Below, piece after piece: positions 15,778 through 23,821 of a stretch of 31,183 nt of DNA. How positions within the stretch are numbered: position 1 is the stretch's first letter; each line of letters opens with the position of its first letter. Source of the DNA: Alistipes sp. (lineage in GTDB: Bacteria; Bacteroidota; Bacteroidia; Bacteroidales; Rikenellaceae); contig JAHZDG010000010.1 in the NCBI GenBank assembly GCA_019422485.1, forward strand, positions 1-31,183. Direction: 5' to 3'. The translations under genes were made by a program, and so were the position numbers. The notes under the pieces were generated by a model that worked only from the letters and a program-made list of their open reading frames with translations, searched no databases and was not told the origin of the DNA.

Positions 15778-16878
15778 TTACTGACGTGCACGAGCCCGCA
15801 AATCGGCCGCCGTATCGAAAATCATTTCCCGGGTCAGACCCGCCTCATGATACATGGCAAAGATATTTTCCAGGGGCGTTTCGGGCGGAACCGTATGCGA
15901 AGCCGCCAAAATATATCCGCCTCCGTCAGAAGTCATGCCGTCGATCAGACGTCGAGTCTCACGACGCACCTCATCGACCGTACCCCGTGGCAACAAGCCG
16001 ATGGTATCCACACCTCCCATAAAAGTCAGATGCTGTCCGAAATCTTTCTTGAGCTGAATGGCATCCATCCCGGGGCAGTCGCACTGAATGGGATTCAGCA
16101 CATCGAGCCCCATCTCCACCCAATCGGCAATCACCGGCCGCACACCCCCACAAGAGTGGTAGGCAACCGGCAAACCGTGTTGTTTGCCTACATCGAAGAT
16201 ACGTTTCAGTTGGGGTTTAATCATCTGGCGCCACATGTCGGGACTGATAATCATCCCTCCGCTGCCGGCAATATCATCGCCCGTCCATAACCAATCGAGG
16301 CGATATTTTTCGCAGGCTCGGCGAGCCAATTCCACATTAAAGTCCACGCAGCGCGTCACCAGATCCAAAAACGCCGGCGATTCGGTCGCCATCAGGATCA
16401 TGGTCTCTTCCATCCCGAACAAACGGAACAACAACTCGAAAACACAAGGCGAGACATCGCACCCGATAAAATAATCGTCGGCATAGGGCAACAGATCATC
16501 CATGTTGCTCAACAACTCGTCGATGTGTTCATACGGGAATTGGTATTCTCTGATCTGAGCTTCGGAAGCCCCTTTCAACGGATAGCGCATAATCTGATTG
16601 AAACCACCGTAGCGCCCCCAAAGAATCCCCCAAAAATCGGTATGGGTCTCACCTTCGTTTTCATGGACAATTCCTTCCATCGCAAAGTTGTTACCCACCC
16701 ATTTTTGGCAGACATCGTTGCCCATCGCGATCCCAACCTCCGAAGCCGGAATTTCCAACACCTTACCCAAAATAGCCGCCGTCTCAGGATGAAACCACAT
16801 GAAAATCGGAATACGATCCACCGGCCGACGTTGCATGGCAGCTATGACACGTTCCTTTGATGTCATGTTTTTATTCAT
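15778..16878 (-). CDS. UroD/MtaA superfamily protein, paralogue 1
   Basis: Uroporphyrinogen decarboxylase-fold TIM barrel of the group that includes cobalamin-dependent methyltransferases MtaA and CmuA. It is unlikely to be a true haem-pathway HemE, because this is one of four divergent paralogues and the HemE substrate motifs are not seen. The putative metal site is HSCG, plus a conserved His near the C-terminus (AASHTVPPE). The gene encodes 366 residues from ATG 16878. Its paralogues start at the equivalent of MTSKERV, so ATG 16866 (362 residues) is equally possible. It is the last gene of a three-gene minus-strand operon and follows a hairpin that may reduce its expression. Confidence 0.85.
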   Translation of the reverse strand: MNKNMTSKERVIAAMQRRPVDRIPIFMWFHPETAAILGKVLEIPASEVGIAMGNDVCQKWVGNNFAMEGIVHENEGETHTDFWGILWGRYGGFNQIMRYPLKGASEAQIREYQFPYEHIDELLSNMDDLLPYADDYFIGCDVSPCVFELLFRLFGMEETMILMATESPAFLDLVTRCVDFNVELARRACEKYRLDWLWTGDDIAGSGGMIISPDMWRQMIKPQLKRIFDVGKQHGLPVAYHSCGGVRPVIADWVEMGLDVLNPIQCDCPGMDAIQLKKDFGQHLTFMGGVDTIGLLPRGTVDEVRRETRRLIDGMTSDGGGYILAASHTVPPETPLENIFAMYHEAGLTREMIFDTAADLRARARQ

Positions 16879-16886
16879 TTAAAACA

Positions 16887-16908
16887 AGGGCCGGTCGATA
16901 CCCGGCCC
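16887..16908 (-). terminator. Intercistronic hairpin, possible attenuator, between paralogues 2 and 1
   Basis: On the minus strand GGGCCGG (16908-16888 region) forms a 7-bp all-GC stem with CCGGCCC around a 7-base loop, followed by TTGTTTT. It could be a partial terminator or a stabilising mRNA hairpin within the operon. Confidence 0.5.
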
Positions 16909-16936
16909 CCTTATATCCATTGGATTCTTTTAAAAA

Positions 16937-18001
16937 TTACAGACTCTTTACCGTGCGGATAAACGCCTCGATATTTTCCCAGGGAATCACCGGATCGAGA
17001 ATATGGGCAGGTGCCACCAAGAAACCGGTATCCGGACCCAGCGTCTGAATCGTTTCCCGGGTTTTGGCCTCCACCTCCTGAGGCGTACCGTGCGGCATGA
17101 CCGACTGCACACCGACACCTCCCCAAAACGATAACTTACCGGCATATTTTTCCCGGATCATCGCCAAATCGTTGCACTCGGGCTGTACCGGATTGAGAAT
17201 TTCCACACCGGCTTCGATCAGATCGTCGATCATCCCCTCGATCTTTCCACAACTGTGCATAAAGATCAGAATATCGGGATTCTCTGCCTTGGCCGCCTCA
17301 ACGATCCGACGAATACGAGGCTTGAAGAAGGTCGCATAGGTTTCACGCGACATCATCAATCCCTGCTGGCTCACAATATCGTCTCCCAGCCGCAGAATAT
17401 CCACTCCGGCCCGGGCATACTGACGGGCCTGTTCAATCCGGATACGGGTAATGTTTTCGCAAATGGCATGGGCAATGGGTTCGTTCATCAGCAAATCCAT
17501 CAGGAAATCCTGCATGTCACGCATCAGCCAGGCGGTTTCGAAAATCGTCTGGTACATCTCCCCGCACACCGCATAACCCCTTCGGTGATACTCTTCGGTT
17601 CGGGCCGCCACCTCTTCATAACGATAGGCTGCCCCCAGATCGGGCCAGGGATAGGCATCGATCTCTTCGACCGTCGTCATCCGATTCAACGGGTGGTATT
17701 TGAAATCGGGAATCTCATATAGGGTCGGCACCGAACCGATGCCCCATTCATCAAAAGTCGTATCGTCCTGCACGCCCTCCGGAAAGAACTGGGTAAAATC
17801 CGTTTTCAGTCGAGAAGGGGAGGGTAGCACCGAACGGGTATCGAAATCGAAATACTCTTCGGGCGGTAAATCCGAACCAGTCTTTTCCCGGTAAGTCTTC
17901 ATCAACAGCGGGGTAAAAGCCCCCCAACTAATTTCAAAAGGAGTACGATCTGGTTGTCCCGTCCGCTTCATGGCGGCGAGCACTCTCTCACGCGGTGTCA
18001 T
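16937..18001 (-). CDS. UroD/MtaA superfamily protein, paralogue 2
   Basis: A 354-residue protein starting MTPRERVLAAMKR, like its neighbours. The family core is visible: LRLGDDI (barrel strand), MHSCGKI with the putative metal ligands His and Cys, ILNPVQPEC, FWGGVGVQ, and VAPAHI with the conserved C-terminal His. The exact substrate is unknown; by family, candidates are methyl transfer to or from a corrinoid, or decarboxylation. The start lies 3 bases after the restored stop of paralogue 3, indicating one operon. No corrinoid-binding protein gene is in view. Confidence 0.87.
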   Translation of the reverse strand: MTPRERVLAAMKRTGQPDRTPFEISWGAFTPLLMKTYREKTGSDLPPEEYFDFDTRSVLPSPSRLKTDFTQFFPEGVQDDTTFDEWGIGSVPTLYEIPDFKYHPLNRMTTVEEIDAYPWPDLGAAYRYEEVAARTEEYHRRGYAVCGEMYQTIFETAWLMRDMQDFLMDLLMNEPIAHAICENITRIRIEQARQYARAGVDILRLGDDIVSQQGLMMSRETYATFFKPRIRRIVEAAKAENPDILIFMHSCGKIEGMIDDLIEAGVEILNPVQPECNDLAMIREKYAGKLSFWGGVGVQSVMPHGTPQEVEAKTRETIQTLGPDTGFLVAPAHILDPVIPWENIEAFIRTVKSL

Positions 18002-18004
18002 CGG

Positions 18005-19259
18005 CTACAAATGATTGATTTCACGAAGGGTATCGATCATGGCGATGGCGTTTTCCACCGGCATATTGGCCTGCAAATTGTGCACGGCATTGAACACAAA
18101 ACCGCCGTCCTGGCCGAAAATGTCGCACTGACGTTTCACCTCGTCCCGAACCTGAGCCGTGCATCATCGTGATCTGCGTATCGACACCGCCGCCCCAGAA
18201 GACCAGCTTGTCCCCGAATTCGCGTTTCAGGAATTTGGGATCCATCCCTTTGGCGTTGATCTGTACCGGATTGATAATATCGAACCCAGCGTCGATCAAG
18301 CCCGGCAACAGCGGAACCATCGCCCCGCAACTGTGCTTGAAGGTCTTCCAGGTCGTATTTTTGTGAATCCAGTCGTTCATCTTCTTATAATAGGGCAGAT
18401 ACAGATCGCGGAAGGTAGCGTCGGAGCAGAACTGCGAATCCTGCGTACCGAGGTCGGTCCCGCAGATGAACATCACGTCGATGTCGTTACCCACGATGTC
18501 ATAGATCGTCTTGAGGTTTTCGACGGCAATATCGGTCTGGTGCTCAAAGATCGCTTTCACGTAATCCGGACGCATCACCGTAGACATATACCATTCAGCG
18601 ATGTCGCGGATCCCTTTGGGATGACGCATATGTACCCCCGGAACCGCAGCCACGTCCCCCAACTGCATACCGCCGATGGACATGATAATCCCTTTGTCGG
18701 TCTTTTTGTAGGCTTCCAGGTGGCGTTTGATCCAGGCTTTGCTCTCTTCGGGAATCGGGCCGAACTCTTCGAGGTTGTCTTCCACATTGAGTTTCGATTC
18801 GTCGATCGGATCCTGACGGATAATGGCATCGTAAAAGAAATTATCCTGCGGCATCCGACCCGAAGGAGGCAGGGAAGTATCCCCCTCGGGGAACATCAGA
18901 TAATCACCATTGGTATCCCGTACATCCGTCGTAAATTTCCCGGGAACCAGACAAACCTGCCCCCAAGGCGTTTTGAACTCTTTCCAGTCCTCCAGCGGAA
19001 AACCAAACATCGTATTGCGATCCTTAATCCCCACGATATCCACCCCGATCACCTCCTGCAAGTCGGGTTCGATTTCACCGATCATCTGAAATACGTCGGC
19101 AATCTTAATCGGGTGATCATCCAAACCATAATGGCGGCGAAGCGCTTCAATCAAACGAATATGCATGCCGGTAACGGCTGTGGCTCCGAAATCTACGCAA
19201 ATACGATCGGCAGACCGGTGATTCAACACGGTCTGGAATCGTTCTTTTGAGGTCATCAT
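18005..19259 (-). pseudogene. UroD/MtaA superfamily protein, paralogue 3, frameshifted near the 3' end
   Basis: First gene of the operon. From ATG 19259 the family core is intact (ICGTDLG, KHSCGAM, FDIINPVQ, FWGGGVDTQITMMHG). At 18155-18161 the frame shifts: the open frame goes on in an unrelated Ser/Gly/Arg-rich sequence to a stop at 18021. The correct continuation, beginning AQVRDEVKRQC, is in another frame and runs 50 residues to TAG at 18007-18005. That tail aligns without gaps to paralogue 2 and contains the conserved His (NAVHN). The alignment indicates that 8 bases are missing between the codons for His and Ala-Gln-Val. Repaired, the protein would have about 420 residues. A true mutation, phase variation or a sequencing error cannot be told apart here. 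Confidence 0.85.
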
Positions 19260-19302
19260 AAAAAGAAGTTTAGTTTGAGTTATGTTCGTATTTAGGTTTT
19301 AA

Positions 19303-19310
19303 CAAATATA
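19303..19310 (-). promoter_or_regulatory. Promoter -7 element of the three-gene UroD-like operon
   Basis: Minus-strand TATATTTG, an exact TAnnTTTG match, 43 bases upstream of the ATG at 19259. No clear -33 element. Confidence 0.55.
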
Positions 19311-19443
19311 AAAATTTTCCCCGAACAGGAAGTTCCATCCCGACAGATTTCAGCTTCACCCCTGCAAGATTTCACAAATGAATCCCGCGGCGTTGAAAAG
19401 TCTACATCCGCCTTCCGATTCACAAGTTCTCTCTGTCGAGCTG

Positions 19444-19474
19444 TTTGTTCCCGGCAGAAAAATTTTTATCTTTG
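19444..19474 (+). promoter_or_regulatory. Promoter of UroD-like paralogue 4
   Basis: TTTG (19444-19447), a 19-base spacer, and TATCTTTG (19467-19474): a full match to both Bacteroidota elements. It rules out an upstream in-frame ATG at 19378 as the start. Confidence 0.8.
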
Positions 19475-19545
19475 CCTCGCGCCGAATTTCACGACGCAAG
19501 ATGTCAACACATCGAAACTACCTTAAATCTAATAAACCATATCCA

Positions 19546-20649
19546 ATGAACAGCAGAGAACGCGTATTAAGAGCTTTCCGCCGGGTAGAGGGATTGCCCG
19601 ACCGTGTGCCCGTCGAATTCGACCTGTGCGCACAACTGGCCGAACATTTCGGTAAAAAACTGAACATTCCGGTCAAGGTGACCAACAACCTCTATGAAGA
19701 CGTAACCTACCGTATCAGCGCCAACGAACTGCGTCTGGCCATGGGGAGCGACGTCGTTATTACCGGTGCCTCCGTATCCGACGACTTCAAAGTGGTTAAA
19801 GATGCCGACGGGACCTGGCTCAATGAATATAAAATGCGTATGCAGCAAGGGTCGCTGTACGTGGAAGTCGTAGACTATCCGCTGGCCAACGCCCAAACCG
19901 CTGAAGATATCAAAAACTATCAATTCCCCGATCCGGACGCTCCGGGCCGTTACCGTGACGCCGAAGAATTGATCAAAAAGTACAAAGACGAATATTTCAT
20001 CATCGGCGACATCGAAGTGACGATCTTCTCGCTGGCTCACCAACTGGCCGGATTCGAAAAGATCCTTATGAGTATGTTCACCGAAGACGAATACCTCGAA
20101 CCGCTGTTTGCCGCCTGCGCCGAATTCCAGACCCAAATCGGTCTGCGCCTGATCGAAAAAGGGGTAGACGCCATCTGGGTAGGGGATGACTTCGGTTCGC
20201 AGAACAGCACGCTGTTCTCGCCGGAAATGTTCCGCAAACTGCTCTTCCCACACTACAAGAAGATGATCGACACCTTCAAGAAAGCCAAACCCGACTTGGT
20301 GGCTATCCTGCACTGCGACGGTGCCGTCAGCTCGCTGATGCCGATGATCCACGAAATCGGTTTCGATGTATTCAACCCGGTACAACCCGGCGTGCCTCAC
20401 CACTCACCCAAAGAAGTCAAAGACGGCTTCGGCGATCTGTTCGCCTTCTGGGGTGCCATCGACCAGCAATACCTGCTGCCGAACGGTACGGACGAAGAGC
20501 TGGAAGAAGCCATCAAAGAACGCATCGACATTCTGGGGAAAGGCGGCGGCTACATGGTGGCTCCGGCCCACATTATCCAGAACGACGTGAAACCCGAACG
20601 TGTGGAAAAATTCATCGAACTGTGCAAAAAACACAGCTACATCTACTAA
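19546..20649 (+). CDS. UroD/MtaA superfamily protein, paralogue 4
   Basis: A 367-residue protein, divergent from the operon of paralogues 1-3, with its own consensus promoter. It shares the start (MNSRERVLRAFRR), IWVGDDFGSQN, FDVFNPVQPG, FWGAIDQQ and VAPAHII. At the putative metal site it has HCDG, not the HSCG of the other three, so Asp sits where the second ligand Cys is in MtaA-like proteins. The chemistry may therefore differ. Codon choice (many NNC codons) looks like that of highly expressed genes such as carB. It is followed by a very strong terminator, so it is a single-gene unit. The substrate is unknown. Confidence 0.88.
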   Translation: MNSRERVLRAFRRVEGLPDRVPVEFDLCAQLAEHFGKKLNIPVKVTNNLYEDVTYRISANELRLAMGSDVVITGASVSDDFKVVKDADGTWLNEYKMRMQQGSLYVEVVDYPLANAQTAEDIKNYQFPDPDAPGRYRDAEELIKKYKDEYFIIGDIEVTIFSLAHQLAGFEKILMSMFTEDEYLEPLFAACAEFQTQIGLRLIEKGVDAIWVGDDFGSQNSTLFSPEMFRKLLFPHYKKMIDTFKKAKPDLVAILHCDGAVSSLMPMIHEIGFDVFNPVQPGVPHHSPKEVKDGFGDLFAFWGAIDQQYLLPNGTDEELEEAIKERIDILGKGGGYMVAPAHIIQNDVKPERVEKFIELCKKHSYIY

Positions 20650-20652
20650 TAG

Positions 20653-20668
20653 AACGGAGATCTCCGTT
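20653..20668. repeat. 16-bp perfect palindrome after paralogue 4
   Basis: AACGGAGATCTCCGTT lies between the stop codon and the terminator. As RNA it gives a 6-bp stem with a GATC loop. It may protect the mRNA 3' end; no role is shown. Confidence 0.6.
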
Positions 20669-20671
20669 ATC

Positions 20672-20705
20672 AAAAAAGCCGGGACTTTTCAGTCCCGGCT
20701 TTTTT
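20672..20705 (+). terminator. Intrinsic terminator after paralogue 4
   Basis: A perfect 15-bp stem (20672-20686 with 20691-20705) with a TTTC tetraloop, flanked by an A-run and a T-run. It may also serve the convergent comB gene. Confidence 0.93.
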
Positions 20706-20749
20706 ATGATCCACGAAAAGGGCAGGGGAACGTTGCCTGCCATCCCCGA

Positions 20750-21478
20750 TTAGACCAATACCACGTCACCGGTTTCCTTGACCACAGGCACACAATCGGT
20801 CGTATCGACCTGCAGGCAGTATTCAATATCCTCGAACAGGCCTCGCTTCATAATGAAATTATAGTGTTGGCTCTGGCTCAACGGTTCCCGCAGATCGGTT
20901 CGATAACGGCGGTATTGATCCCGCAGAGTCCAGGCCAGATCGGTCAGAAAGCACTCCGGCGATCCGGAAATAATATCGGCCATCAATCCCGCACACAGGG
21001 CGTCTTCCATGGTATAGTGGCCTTCACGACCCGAGCAAATCAGCGTAATGTCTCGTCCGGCATCCATCATCTGCCGACACACCGCCGTCGCATTGATCAA
21101 AGCCCCGACAAAAATCGCACCGGCACCGGCTGCCTTGGCGCCATTAATGGCTCGGGTTCCATTAGTGGTTGTAAACAGAATCGTTGCCCCGTTTACGCGC
21201 TCAGGCGTATACGCCAGCGGGGAGTTATCCAAATCGAACCCCGGAATCAAAACCGTACCCCGTTCACCCCCTAAGATCACCTTTTCCTGTGCGCCCAAAC
21301 GTTCACGCCCGGCAAAAGCTTCGGGAATATCCAACAAAGGAAAAATACGACGGGCTCCGTTTTTCAAGGCCGTAATCATCACCGAAGTGGCCCGAAAAAC
21401 ATCGATCACACAAACGGTCCGGTCTTTGACCTGTTCCTCCGTGATATGAGACGCTGAAATAATGACATCTACTTTCAT
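20750..21478 (-). CDS. comB: 2-phosphosulfolactate phosphatase family protein
   Basis: ComB hydrolyses 2-phosphosulfolactate to sulfolactate, a coenzyme M pathway step in methanogens; many bacteria have homologues with unclear roles. The family motifs VIDVFRATSV, TTTNGTRA, CSGREGHYTMEDALCAG and a C-terminal DxxYCLQ-like region are visible in 242 residues. I chose ATG 21478 (MKVDVII) over an upstream in-frame ATG at 21502, because AAGGAG lies just before 21478 and the upstream ATG would overlap the promoter -7 element. It sits next to a cluster of MtaA-like genes; whether this has meaning is discussed in the findings. No other CoM genes are in view. Confidence 0.9.
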   Translation of the reverse strand: MKVDVIISASHITEEQVKDRTVCVIDVFRATSVMITALKNGARRIFPLLDIPEAFAGRERLGAQEKVILGGERGTVLIPGFDLDNSPLAYTPERVNGATILFTTTNGTRAINGAKAAGAGAIFVGALINATAVCRQMMDAGRDITLICSGREGHYTMEDALCAGLMADIISGSPECFLTDLAWTLRDQYRRYRTDLREPLSQSQHYNFIMKRGLFEDIEYCLQVDTTDCVPVVKETGDVVLV

Positions 21479-21499
21479 AGGCTCCTTTTTAAATCTCGC

Positions 21500-21507
21500 C
21501 AAAGATA
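21500..21507 (-). promoter_or_regulatory. comB promoter, -7 element
   Basis: Minus-strand TATCTTTG, an exact TAnnTTTG match, 21 bases upstream of the chosen ATG at 21478. Confidence 0.65.
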
Positions 21508-21734
21508 CGATTTTTCCGCACCCATCGTAACCGTCTGCCGTACGATCCCTCCCTTTCCAAAATCATTTCCTCCTCCAAACAAACCTCTCGACCTACGCTA
21601 CAATTCCTTCTTTTCGGCTCCGACCCGATCACGGAATTCATACGCCGTTTTGCGTCTGCCATTCGACTCCATGTTCCGAAACCATTCCCAAAAGATTCCT
21701 CCGACACTCGTCTCTTCAGATGAAAATATTTTGA

Positions 21735-21742
21735 TACCTTTG
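21735..21742 (+). promoter_or_regulatory. Promoter -7 element of the EamA-GNAT-DUF2148 unit
   Basis: TACCTTTG, an exact TAnnTTTG match. The predicted start near 21748 makes ATG 21768 more likely than ATG 21750 as the translation start. Confidence 0.65.
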
Positions 21743-21767
21743 CCCCGTTATGGGCGTACCGACATCC

Positions 21768-22685
21768 ATGAAAGCAACCAAGGGACTCTATCACCTCATG
21801 GCCTTGACAGCCGTGATTATCTGGGGGACGACTTTCGTCTCCACCAAAACCCTGTTGGCCGAAGGCCTTTCCCCCTCGGACATCATGTTCTACCGTTTTC
21901 TGCTGGCTTACGTGGTTCTGTGGGCCTACCGGCCGGGACTCTATCTGCCCCAAAACTGGAAAGACGAAGGGCTGTTCGTACTGGCCGGCATCAGCGGGGG
22001 GTCTCTCTATTTCTGGACCGAAAACACCGCGCTGGATCTCACCCTCTCGGCCAATGTTGCCCTGTTGCTGGCCACCGCCCCGATCCTGACTGTCCTGTTG
22101 AGCCGCCTCTGCCTGAAAGGGCAAAAAATTCGTACAGCCCTGATCATCGGCTCACTACTCGCTCTGACCGGAGTGGCCTTCGTGGTATACAACGGCCATT
22201 TCGTGTTGCAAATCCCTCCGCTGGGCGATCTGCTGTCGATCGCCGCCGCCCTTAGCTGGGCTTTCTACAACATTGTACTGAAATGGCTGGACGGCCGATA
22301 CAGCACCCTGGAAATCACGCGAAAAGTATTCTTTTACGGGGTCATCACCCTTCTGCCTGTTTTTGTCATTCACCCCTTGACCTATGATCCGGACATTCTG
22401 TTCCAGCCGATCGTCATCGGAAACCTGTTGTTTCTGGGATTGATCGCCTCCCTCTGCTGTTTTGCCATCTGGAACCTGGCCGTCAAAGGCCTCGGCACCA
22501 TTACAACCAGCCACTACATCTATCTGGTATCTCCGATTGCATTGGGATGTGCCGCCTGGTGGCTAAACGAACCGGTCACGTCGATGGCCCTCTGTGGAGC
22601 AGTCCTGATTTTAGGTGGCGTATATATCGCTGAAAAGGGATGGAAACAGTCCTCGATCAAACGCATTTTTGCCAAAAAATCATAA
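21768..22685 (+). CDS. EamA/DMT family transporter
   Basis: Inner membrane protein of the drug/metabolite transporter superfamily, 305 residues with about ten hydrophobic segments in two EamA repeats. The first repeat starts ALTAVIIWGTTFVSTK and the second includes ALSWAFYNIVLKW. The C-terminus ends with basic residues (KQSSIKRIFAKKS), consistent with a cytoplasmic tail. The substrate cannot be told; family members export amino acids, nucleosides or other metabolites. The GNAT gene starts 6 bases after the stop codon, so the two share a transcript. Confidence 0.92.
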   Translation: MKATKGLYHLMALTAVIIWGTTFVSTKTLLAEGLSPSDIMFYRFLLAYVVLWAYRPGLYLPQNWKDEGLFVLAGISGGSLYFWTENTALDLTLSANVALLLATAPILTVLLSRLCLKGQKIRTALIIGSLLALTGVAFVVYNGHFVLQIPPLGDLLSIAAALSWAFYNIVLKWLDGRYSTLEITRKVFFYGVITLLPVFVIHPLTYDPDILFQPIVIGNLLFLGLIASLCCFAIWNLAVKGLGTITTSHYIYLVSPIALGCAAWWLNEPVTSMALCGAVLILGGVYIAEKGWKQSSIKRIFAKKS

Positions 22686-22691
22686 CCAAAC

Positions 22692-23174
22692 ATGGATAAC
22701 GAATTCACCATCCGCACGGCTACCGAAGCCGATACCGCCACGATTTTGGGATTTATCCGCAAAATGGCCGAATACGAAAAACTGACCCATCAGGTCGACA
22801 CCGACGAAGTCTCTCTCAAACGGGCTCTGTTCGACGAGCATCAGGCCGAGGTCGTCCTCGGAGAGGTGGACGGGAAACCGGTCGGCATGGCCCTGTTTTT
22901 CCACAACTTCTCCACGTTCAAAGGACGTCACGGGCTCTACCTGGAAGATCTGTTCGTCGACCGGGAGTACCGCGGCAAAGGATACGGCAAAGCCCTGTTG
23001 CTGCATCTGGTCGGCATCGCCCGCGAACGGGGTTGTCGCCGCATGGAATGGATTGCCCTGGACTGGAACACTCCGGCCATCGACTTTTATAAATCGCTGG
23101 GCGCCGAAGCTCATCCCGAATGGGTTCTTTTCCGACTGGATGAAGAAAAAATCGCTGCTCTCAGCCAAAAATAA
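22692..23174 (+). CDS. GNAT family N-acetyltransferase (SSAT-like)
   Basis: A 160-residue acetyl-CoA-dependent acetyltransferase. The acetyl-CoA binding motif A is clear: LYLEDLFVDREYRGKGYGKALL (in part), with the R/QxxGxG/A element REYRGKGYG. The FHNFSTFKGRHGLYLEDL stretch and the WNTPAIDFYKSLGA segment resemble the spermidine/spermine or thialysine N-acetyltransferase (SAT1/SAT2) branch, so a small amine is a plausible substrate; this is inferred from family likeness only. It is the second gene of a likely operon with the EamA exporter and DUF2148. Confidence 0.92.
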   Translation: MDNEFTIRTATEADTATILGFIRKMAEYEKLTHQVDTDEVSLKRALFDEHQAEVVLGEVDGKPVGMALFFHNFSTFKGRHGLYLEDLFVDREYRGKGYGKALLLHLVGIARERGCRRMEWIALDWNTPAIDFYKSLGAEAHPEWVLFRLDEEKIAALSQK

Positions 23175-23195
23175 ACTTTTCAAAAACCGACAACC

Positions 23196-23732
23196 ATGAT
23201 ACTTGACGAACGCAACTGCCGGGAAGAGGCCATTCTCGAAGCCACCCGAGCCATCATGACCGCCGGGCGCACCGCCCCGAAAGGGAAAGGCCTGGATCTG
23301 ATCGAAATCATCACCCTGATCGGTGACGACCTGCACACATTGGCCGAAGCCATGCGCCGCACCAGTGAAGAAACCGGCCTGAAATTTCTAATCCGAGACG
23401 CTGAAAACATCGACGCTTCGCTGGCCGTCATTCTCGTCGGAACCCGCAGTCAGACCATGTCGCTGAATTGCGGCTATTGCGGTTATGCCAGTTGCGCCGA
23501 AAAAGCCCTCCACACGGAAGTACCTTGCGCCTTAAACTCCGTCGATGTCGGCATTGCACTGGGATCGATGGCCGCCAAAGCCGCCGACCTGCGTCTCGAT
23601 ACCCGCATCATGTTCTCGGCCGGATATACGGCTCAGAAACTGGGACTGCTGAACGGTTGTCGCCAAATTTTGGCCATGCCTTTGAGCATCTCGTCCAAAA
23701 GCCCGTTTTTCGACCGCACCTCTACACGATAG
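23196..23732 (+). CDS. DUF2148 ferredoxin-domain protein
   Basis: A 178-residue cytoplasmic protein of the DUF2148 family. The Cys motif CGYCGYASC followed by a further Cys (EVPC) about ten residues later can hold an iron-sulfur cluster. The N-terminus (EEAILEATRAIMTAGRTAPKGKG) and the C-terminal SISSKSPFFDR are typical of the family. Its function is unknown. It lies 21 bases after the GNAT gene and is probably the third gene of the unit. Confidence 0.9.
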   Translation: MILDERNCREEAILEATRAIMTAGRTAPKGKGLDLIEIITLIGDDLHTLAEAMRRTSEETGLKFLIRDAENIDASLAVILVGTRSQTMSLNCGYCGYASCAEKALHTEVPCALNSVDVGIALGSMAAKAADLRLDTRIMFSAGYTAQKLGLLNGCRQILAMPLSISSKSPFFDRTSTR

Positions 23733-23754
23733 TCTTTCGGCTTCTGTGTTGCCC

Positions 23755-23777
23755 CGGAACGACGGAATTCCGTTTTT
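23755..23777 (+). terminator. Weak terminator candidate after DUF2148
   Basis: CGGAA (23755-23759) pairs with TTCCG (23768-23772), and five T follow. A 12-bp palindrome ACGGAATTCCGT overlaps it. The stem is short, so read-through into the M24 peptidase gene is likely. Confidence 0.35.
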
Positions 23778-23821
23778 CAGGAACGGGATGTAATCTTCCG
23801 GTCTTTCACCAACAAAATGTT

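Noticed and set aside
18159..19250. A 363-codon plus-strand frame antisense to UroD-like paralogue 3
   Set aside because: Shadow of the family gene, whose conserved motifs are on the minus strand.
19378..19545. N-terminal extension of UroD-like paralogue 4
   Set aside because: A full consensus promoter lies at 19444-19474, inside the extension, and paralogues start at the position of ATG 19546.
15778..20649. Annotation of the UroD-like genes as haem-pathway HemE
   Set aside because: Four divergent paralogues with HxCG-type motifs and no haem genes nearby fit the methyltransferase-like branch better.
23468..23821. N-terminal extension of the M24 peptidase
   Set aside because: It overlaps the DUF2148 gene in another frame and has no family similarity.
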